Positions 24,718 to 30,017 of a stretch of DNA of 30,017 bases are shown here, piece after piece (within the stretch, counting starts at the first letter, position 1; the number at the start of each line of letters is the position of its first letter). A program made the translations under genes and the position numbers. A model generated the notes under the pieces. That model saw only the letters and a program-made list of their open reading frames with translations. It did not search any database and was not told where the DNA came from. Location of the stretch: contig CANRQD010000005.1 of NCBI GenBank assembly GCA_947632685.1, positions 1 to 30,017 on the forward strand, in the 5' to 3' direction. The stretch comes from an uncultured Bacilli bacterium (GTDB taxonomy: Bacteria > Bacillota_I > Bacilli_A > RF39 > UBA660).

Positions 24718-24994
24718 TACAACCACCACTATTAGATATTATTTTTAATCTATTATTTATTTCCATTATTAATAAATTAACATCAGTTTCACATTGTTTA
24801 TATCTCATAAATTCTTTATTTTTATAAACTTCATATCTAATTTTTGAATCTTTTGTATCATTATATTTTTTAACTAATTCAATTAAATCTTTATTTTTAT
24901 ATACATTTTTTTTACAATTTACTAAATTAGTAATAACCTTACTATTACTAAGTGATAATTTTAATTTATCTATGTAATTTATTAATTGATCCAT
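24704..24994 (-). CDS. YlbF/RicF-like protein
   Basis: A 96-aa helical protein. I assign it to the YlbF (RicF) family from position between ylbE and rsmD and from the helical pattern, e.g. 'ELVKKYNDTKDSKIRYEVYK' and a C-terminal Cys (GGCN). In B. subtilis RicF works with RicA and RicT in an Fe-S complex that tunes RNase Y mRNA processing and development; partners are not in this window. It overlaps rsmD by 14 nt and has its own -10 box, since a terminator separates it from ylbE. Confidence 0.7.
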   Translation of the reverse strand: MDQLINYIDKLKLSLSNSKVITNLVNCKKNVYKNKDLIELVKKYNDTKDSKIRYEVYKNKEFMRYKQCETDVNLLIMEINNRLKIISNSGGCNESN

Positions 24995-25009
24995 ATAATC
25001 ACCAAATAC

Positions 25010-25018
25010 ATTATATCA
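25010..25018 (-). promoter_or_regulatory. Extended -10 promoter of ylbF-rsmD
   Basis: TGATATAAT on the minus strand lies 15 nt before the ylbF ATG, with GGTGAT as ribosome-binding site between. The implied leader is only about 9 nt. It lies just after the ylbE terminator, which fits a new unit starting here. Confidence 0.5.
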
Positions 25019-25035
25019 TAAATATAATAATCTAT

Positions 25036-25060
25036 AAAAAAAGAAATAGTTACCTATTTC
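25036..25060 (-). terminator. Terminator after ylbE
   Basis: A 7-bp stem (GAAATAG / CTATTTC, 25043-25060) with a 4-nt loop is followed on the minus strand by seven T's (25036-25042). It overlaps the ylbE stop codon. Confidence 0.8.
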
Positions 25061-25275
25061 AAAACATCCATAAAACTATGAATTATACTAATACTATTAT
25101 TTATTTTTTCTAATCTATCTTCAGTAGTTAATTTATATCTACTCTTCATTTCACGCTCTAGCTCTTTAATACTATTTGGATCTCTATTCAAAAATTTATA
25201 CCAATATGAATACTCTCTTAAATAACGATATATATTAGGATTGCTTCTAACATATATTTGAGTTTTAATATCCAT
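25054..25275 (-). CDS. YlbE-like protein
   Basis: A 73-aa protein. 'IYVRSNPNIYRYLREYSYWY' near the start (Pro-rich turn, aromatic WY) and 'LTTEDRLEKINNSISIIHSF' at the end match the YlbE-like family of Bacilli. The role is unknown. Its ATG overlaps the ylbD stop by one base (TAATG). Gene order ylbD-ylbE-ylbF-rsmD as in B. subtilis supports the call. Confidence 0.78.
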   Translation of the reverse strand: MDIKTQIYVRSNPNIYRYLREYSYWYKFLNRDPNSIKELEREMKSRYKLTTEDRLEKINNSISIIHSFMDVLK

Positions 25276-25628
25276 TAATCATCAAAATACTTATACATAG
25301 GTCTTGGTTCATAATTTTTTTCTTTTGTTGCAGAACCTATACCTATATCTTGTAATAAACCAATTGTTTTTTGAAGACTATTGACACCTTTTTGAACAGA
25401 TTCCAAATCTACATTTTTAATCATATTTACTAATTCTGAAAAAGATGAACTTCTATTTGAATTACTTGTAGTTATACTTCTTATAAAATATTTATCCCAA
25501 ATATTACTATCTTCACCATACATATCATACAATTCATATAATTTTTGCCAACTAGTTTTTCCATCTATGACGCTATTACCAAGTTCTGGATGTAATCTTA
25601 CGAATTTTTTAAATAATTCCTTAGACAT
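25275..25628 (-). CDS. YlbD-like protein
   Basis: A 117-aa protein from ATG 25628, preceded by AGGTGG; an in-frame start 9 nt upstream is less likely. 'FKKFVRLHPELGNSVIDGKT' followed by 'SWQKLYELYDMYGED' matches the YlbD family, named a spore coat protein in B. subtilis. A coat role cannot be assumed here, as nothing else in the window speaks for sporulation. It is the first gene of the ylbD-ylbE pair, after the parC terminator. Confidence 0.78.
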   Translation of the reverse strand: MSKELFKKFVRLHPELGNSVIDGKTSWQKLYELYDMYGEDSNIWDKYFIRSITTSNSNRSSSFSELVNMIKNVDLESVQKGVNSLQKTIGLLQDIGIGSATKEKNYEPRPMYKYFDD

Positions 25629-25654
25629 ATTAACCACCTAATAAAATATATGAT

Positions 25655-25682
25655 AAAAAAATAAGTAAATTCATACTTATTT
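25655..25682 (-). terminator. Terminator after parC
   Basis: A 9-bp stem (AAATAAGTA / TACTTATTT, 25659-25682) with a 6-nt loop is followed on the minus strand by a T run. It ends the parE-parC unit about 50 nt past the parC stop. Confidence 0.75.
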
Positions 25683-25734
25683 TAATAATACTATTACTTT
25701 ATATCTATTTAGAAAATATTATTAAGGCATTTTA

Positions 25735-28281
25735 TTAATCTAAAAAATCATCAATAGTCATTAATCTATCATCAATTTCTTCCAAAGAAATTTGTTCCTT
25801 TTTAGAAATTGGATTTTCAGATATTTCATTATCTTCATTATTATTTAGGAAATCATCATATTTTGATAGTTCACTAACAACAAAAGCATCTACTAATTGA
25901 TTTTTTGAAATTTCTCTTCCAGTAGAGTATCTATCCATAATTGGTAATTCAGTTACTTTTATATCATCAATATATGATGACTTAATACCCAAATGTTTTT
26001 TATTTTCAGTGATAAATGTTTTAAGTACAGTATATGGATTAGTTTTAACCTCTCTTAGTAATAATAGTCCTCTACGACTTCTAGTAGATATAGGAAATTC
26101 ACTTAATCTAACACGTTTTCCAGTACCATTTGTAGTAATTATAGATATAAATTCATCTAATGTATATGAAAAATTATTGACTGATACTATATAATCATCT
26201 TTTAATTTCATAGCTTTAACACCACTAGCTTTAACACCTACAATAGGAATTTCTGAGGTATTAAAACTTAAACCATAGCCAGTATTAGTTGTTAAAAATA
26301 TTGTATTTTTTTGTTCAATAAATGCATCTATTAATGTATCATCATCTTTTAATTTCATACAATTTACAGGTTTTGAATAACGACTAAGTTTAAACTCACT
26401 TATTTTAGTTCTTTTAATCATACCATTTTTAGTAGTTAGTATAATATTAGTGTCATTATTATCAAAATTACTAATAGGTATAGAAGAAACAATAGATTCA
26501 TCTGGTGCAATTTCAATTAAATTAGAAACATGCTTTCCAATATCTTTCCATTTAATATCAAAGATTGTATGAACAGGAATATATAAGAAATTACCTTTAG
26601 TTGTAAACATAAGTAAAATATCTAAAGTAGACATTTCATACTGTCCTATAATATAATCTCCTTCTTTGATAGTTGGAATTTCTCCATTACTAGCTTGATA
26701 GCTTCTCATACTAGTTCTTTTAATATATCCGTCATTTGTAACTAATACTATAACATCTTCTTTAGGAATCATAACAGAAGTATCTATTTTTATCTCAGTA
26801 ATTTCTTCTTTTATATCTGTAATTCTATCCATTGCATAATTATTTTTAACATCACGCAAATCCTTCTTCATAACAGACTTTAAAACATTTTCATCACCTA
26901 AAATTGCATTTAAACCTTCTATTATTTTTTTAAGATTAGCCATTTCTTCTTCAAGCTGTACAACATCTGTATTAGTTAAACGATATAATTGTAACATTAC
27001 AATAGCTTCTGCTTGTTTTTCAGAAAATTCAAATTCTTTAATCAAATTATCTTTAGCATCACTTTTATTTTTACTAGAACGTATTACTTTAATTACCTCA
27101 TCCAATATTGAAATACATTTAATCAACCCTTCTACAATATGTAGCCTAGCTTTTGCATGACTTAAATCAAACTCAGTACGTCTAGTTACAACTTCTCTTT
27201 GATGACTAATAAAAGCATCTAAAGCAGATTTAAGTCCAAGTAATTTAGGTCTTTTATTTACAATAGAAACCATATTAAAATTATAACTTATTTGCATATC
27301 AGTATTTTTAAGTAAATAATTTACAACTAAATCTTTATTAGCCCCTTTTTTTAAATCTATTACAATACGAACATCAGCTGCTGATTCATCTCTAACTTCC
27401 AAAATACCATCTATTTTTTTATCAATTCTAATATCATCTATTTTTTTAACCATTTGAGTTTTATTTGATTCAAATGGAATTTCGGTAATAACAATAGAGG
27501 TTCTACCTTTTTCTTCTTCAAATGTATATCTACTTTTAATTATGATACGACCTCTACCAGTTTCATAAGCACTTTTAATACCATCGATTCCTTCTACAAT
27601 ACCACCTGTTGGAAAATCAGGACCTTTTACATATTTCATTAAAGTTTCTAAACTACAATTTGGATTATCAATTCTATGAATTGTGGCATCTATTACTTCT
27701 CCTAAATTATGTGGTGGAATATTAGTCGCATATCCTGCTGAAATTCCTTGAGCACCATAAACTAAAAGCGCTGGAAATCTAGCTGGAAGTACAGTTGGTT
27801 CTTCTGTAGTATCATCAAAGTTAGGAGCAAATTCTACTGTATCTTTATCTATATCACGAAGCATTTCATTACTAATTTTAGAAAGTCGTGCTTCAGTATA
27901 ACGATAAGCTGCTGGACTATCCCCATCTATAGACCCATTATTACCGTGCATATCAATATAAGGAATACGTGTTTTCCAAGGTTGACTCATTCTAACCATA
28001 GCATCATATATAGAAGTATCACCATGTGGATGATAATTACCAATTACATCTCCTACTGTTTTGGCACTCTTACGATACCCTTTATCATAAGTATTATGCT
28101 CTTTATACATTGAATACAAAATACGACGTTGAACAGGTTTCAAACCATCACGTGCATCAGGTATAGCACGATCTTGGATAATATACTTAGAATAACTTCC
28201 AAATCTTTCGCTCATTATATCTTCTAATGTATAATCAAATATTTTTTCTAATATTTCTTGTGTTTCTTTTTTCTTTGTCAT
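25735..28281 (-). CDS. parC: Topoisomerase IV subunit A (ParC)
   Basis: The DNA-cleaving subunit that unlinks daughter chromosomes. It is 848 aa from ATG 28281, with GGTGAT upstream; an in-frame TTG 12 nt earlier would swallow that site. The N-terminus 'ERFGSYSKYIIQDRAIPDAR' and 'SAKTVGDVIGNYHPHGDTS' are typical. The catalytic pair is R127-Y128 in 'AAYRYTEARLS'. The C-terminal beta-pinwheel (about 495-800) has repeated 'TTKNGMIKRTKISEF'-type blades and lacks the GyrA box (QRRGGKG), which together with the parE neighbour favours ParC over GyrA. The quinolone-region position usually Ser is Thr89; D93 is kept. Confidence 0.92.
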   Translation of the reverse strand: MTKKKETQEILEKIFDYTLEDIMSERFGSYSKYIIQDRAIPDARDGLKPVQRRILYSMYKEHNTYDKGYRKSAKTVGDVIGNYHPHGDTSIYDAMVRMSQPWKTRIPYIDMHGNNGSIDGDSPAAYRYTEARLSKISNEMLRDIDKDTVEFAPNFDDTTEEPTVLPARFPALLVYGAQGISAGYATNIPPHNLGEVIDATIHRIDNPNCSLETLMKYVKGPDFPTGGIVEGIDGIKSAYETGRGRIIIKSRYTFEEEKGRTSIVITEIPFESNKTQMVKKIDDIRIDKKIDGILEVRDESAADVRIVIDLKKGANKDLVVNYLLKNTDMQISYNFNMVSIVNKRPKLLGLKSALDAFISHQREVVTRRTEFDLSHAKARLHIVEGLIKCISILDEVIKVIRSSKNKSDAKDNLIKEFEFSEKQAEAIVMLQLYRLTNTDVVQLEEEMANLKKIIEGLNAILGDENVLKSVMKKDLRDVKNNYAMDRITDIKEEITEIKIDTSVMIPKEDVIVLVTNDGYIKRTSMRSYQASNGEIPTIKEGDYIIGQYEMSTLDILLMFTTKGNFLYIPVHTIFDIKWKDIGKHVSNLIEIAPDESIVSSIPISNFDNNDTNIILTTKNGMIKRTKISEFKLSRYSKPVNCMKLKDDDTLIDAFIEQKNTIFLTTNTGYGLSFNTSEIPIVGVKASGVKAMKLKDDYIVSVNNFSYTLDEFISIITTNGTGKRVRLSEFPISTRSRRGLLLLREVKTNPYTVLKTFITENKKHLGIKSSYIDDIKVTELPIMDRYSTGREISKNQLVDAFVVSELSKYDDFLNNNEDNEISENPISKKEQISLEEIDDRLMTIDDFLD

Positions 28282-28413
28282 TATTATCACCAAACTTTTA
28301 ATTTATTTACTTTCCTTTTTATTTCTTCATACCTATTACAATGCTTTAGTTACTTAGCATCTTTTAATGATTAAAAATGAGTATTCTACTTATATATTTA
28401 AGATTTTTAAAAT

Positions 28414-30017
28414 TTATATTTGATAATCATCTTCTAATGTAAATTCTACGTTTTCATCTATCCATTCTTTACGAGGTGCTACATCATCACCCATAAGTAC
28501 AGAAACACGTTTTTCGGCAAGTTGTGCATCTTCTATATTTACACGTATTAAAGTTCTACTACCAGGATGCATAGTAGTTTCACATAATTGATCTGCATTC
28601 ATTTCACCAAGACCTTTATAACGTTGAATATCACATTTTTTACCTTTTGATTTCTCTTTCATTTCTTCTACTGTGTAAGCATAGTCTATATCTTTTCCAG
28701 ATTGAATTTTAAAAAGTGGAGGTAGCGCAACAAATAATCTTCCATCTTCAATTAATGGTTTCATATAACGATAAAAGAATGTCAACAATAAACATTGTAT
28801 ATGACCTCCATCTTCATCGGCATCACTCATTATAATAACTTTATTATACTCACAATCTTCTATTGAAAAATTAGGACCATATCCAGCACCTATCGTATAA
28901 ATCATAGTATTTATTTCTTCATTTTTTAAGATATCTTCTTCTTTAGTTTTTTCAGTATTTAAAACTTTACCACGTAAAGGCAATATTGCTTGATAACGTC
29001 TATCTCTTCCCTGCTTAGCAGAACCACCAGCAGAATCACCCTCAACTAAAAATAATTCTTTTTTGGTTTTATCTTTACTTTGAGCAGGCGCAAGTTTTCC
29101 AGATAAACTTCGTTCTTTAGAATTCTTTTTTGTACCTTTACGTGCCTCTTCACGTGCTTTTCTTGCTGCTTCTCTTGCAATCTTACTTTTTAATGATTTA
29201 TTTATTATTTCTGTTGCAATTGCTTTATTTTCTTCTAAAAATACTTTCATTTGTTCTGTTACAATTGAGTCAACTGCAACTCTTGCTTGAGGTGTTCCTA
29301 ACTTACCTTTAGTTTGACCTTCAAATTGAAGTAGTTCTTCAGGTATTTTTAAGCTAATAATAGCTGTTAGGCCTTCCCTTACATCACTACCTTCTAGTGC
29401 TTTATCTTTTCCTTTAATAAAACCATTTGCTTTAGCATAATCATTAAATACACGGGTTAAAGCTGTTTTAAAACCAACCTCATGACTACCACCATCAATA
29501 GTTTTAACATTATTTACAAAACTTACAATATTTTCAGAATAGGTATCAGTATATTGCATTGATATATCAACTTCAATTTTATCTTTTAAACCATTTAATG
29601 ATAGAACTTTATGTAATGTATTTTTTCCTTTATTTAAATCTTCAACAAATTCTTCAATACCACGATGATAACAATATTTAGCATCTCTGCCATCTTCCTC
29701 ATCAACAACCTCTATAGTAATACCTTTTAATAAAAATGCTGATTCTTGCATCCTTTCACATATTGTAGTAAAAGAAAAATTAGTAGTTGAAAAAATTGTA
29801 TCATCTGGCATAAATCTAACTGTAGTACCTGTTTTATTAGTAGTACCAATTTTCTTTAATGGTACTGTAACTTTACCGCCTGATTCAAATCTGATATAAT
29901 ACTCAGCTTTATCATGTTTTATAGTAACTTCCATCCATTTTGATAAAGCATTAACGACACTAGAACCAACACCATGAAGACCTCCTGATACTTTATAACC
30001 ATTTGATTCAAATTTAC
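28414..30017 (-). CDS. parE: Topoisomerase IV subunit B (ParE), 5' partial
   Basis: The ATPase subunit partner of ParC. The gene runs off the right edge, so the first part of the ATPase domain is missing. The reading frame stays open to the edge and encodes 'GYKVSGGLHGVGSSVVNALS' (about 29940-30000), the GHKL ATP-lid motif. An internal ATG at 29934 is therefore not the start. Further on come the transducer domain, the TOPRIM motifs 'VEGDSAGGSAKQGRDRRYQA' and 'SDADEDGGHIQCLLLTFF', and the C-terminal 'QRYKGLGEMNADQL'. parC follows after 132 nt with no strong terminator, so they are probably one operon. Confidence 0.94.
   Translation of the reverse strand, partial: KFESNGYKVSGGLHGVGSSVVNALSKWMEVTIKHDKAEYYIRFESGGKVTVPLKKIGTTNKTGTTVRFMPDDTIFSTTNFSFTTICERMQESAFLLKGITIEVVDEEDGRDAKYCYHRGIEEFVEDLNKGKNTLHKVLSLNGLKDKIEVDISMQYTDTYSENIVSFVNNVKTIDGGSHEVGFKTALTRVFNDYAKANGFIKGKDKALEGSDVREGLTAIISLKIPEELLQFEGQTKGKLGTPQARVAVDSIVTEQMKVFLEENKAIATEIINKSLKSKIAREAARKAREEARKGTKKNSKERSLSGKLAPAQSKDKTKKELFLVEGDSAGGSAKQGRDRRYQAILPLRGKVLNTEKTKEEDILKNEEINTMIYTIGAGYGPNFSIEDCEYNKVIIMSDADEDGGHIQCLLLTFFYRYMKPLIEDGRLFVALPPLFKIQSGKDIDYAYTVEEMKEKSKGKKCDIQRYKGLGEMNADQLCETTMHPGSRTLIRVNIEDAQLAEKRVSVLMGDDVAPRKEWIDENVEFTLEDDYQI

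Noticed and set aside
29130..29312. 60-codon + strand ORF opposite parE
   Set aside because: A Leu-rich antisense shadow of the Arg/Ala/Glu-rich ParE segment.
1..30017. Mycoplasma code (TGA as Trp)
   Set aside because: Conserved tryptophans use TGG and no conserved gene needs TGA read-through; pepF ends at TGA at the expected length.
1..30017. tRNA, rRNA, transposase or integrase genes around the CRISPR island
   Set aside because: I see no cloverleaf-like RNA, IS element, recombinase or direct-repeat attachment site, so how the island arrived cannot be read from this window.

Overview
The window is about 30 kb of very AT-rich DNA from a low-GC Gram-positive bacterium (Bacillota, Bacilli-like). 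This rests on an HrcA/CIRCE-controlled grpE-dnaK heat-shock operon, RNase HIII, CvpA, ParE-ParC, and a ylbD-ylbE-ylbF-rsmD cluster in the same order as in Bacillus subtilis. TGA behaves as a stop codon and tryptophan is read from TGG, so the code is standard rather than the mycoplasma code. The base composition and a small 'NKGFAISTMLYG' pilin-like protein suggest an uncultured gut Bacilli lineage, but that placement is an inference.

Layout: 1-1.9 kb holds cvpA (-) and rnhC (+). From 1.9 to 10 kb runs a minus-strand block read hrcA, grpE, dnaK, pepF (oligoendopeptidase F), dnaJ, and a double-domain ThyX-like protein. It is driven by a consensus SigA promoter flanked by two CIRCE operators. 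dnaK is broken by a one-base deletion near 7264, which may be an assembly error. From 10.1 to 23.8 kb lies a complete type III-D-like CRISPR-Cas island. From 23.9 to 25.6 kb lies the ylbD-ylbE / ylbF-rsmD group plus a small pilin-like gene. From 25.7 kb to the right edge are parC and a parE whose 5' end runs out of the window.

The CRISPR island has four parts. (1) cas6 on the + strand with its own promoter. (2) An adaptation pair on the minus strand, a reverse transcriptase-Cas1 fusion followed by cas2. (3) A short array on the + strand with a leader promoter, five good repeats and one decayed terminal repeat. (4) A tightly packed minus-strand effector operon read from about 23.8 kb: a MYG1/DHH-family putative nuclease, a Csm6-like CARF-HEPN RNase, an HD-less Cas10, Csx10 (Cas5-like), a tandem Cas7-like RAMP, Csx19, and a TIGR03986-like RAMP. 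Gaps and overlaps of 1-8 nt show that these are made together. Expected logic, from known type III biology: Cas6 matures crRNA; the Cas10/Csx10/Cas7/Csx19 complex binds target RNA; Cas10 makes cyclic oligoadenylate; Csm6 is activated; RT-Cas1/Cas2 acquires spacers, possibly from RNA.

The most interesting points are the MYG1-family gene as first gene of the effector operon (a candidate accessory nuclease or cyclic-oligoadenylate hydrolase), and two spacers whose reverse complements look like Shine-Dalgarno regions. The second point fits crRNAs antisense to mRNA in a system with RT-Cas1. Also notable are a helical tail on Csx10 that could stand in for the missing small subunit, a ThyX-like fusion with half an active-site signature in each domain, and two small unlisted ORFs.
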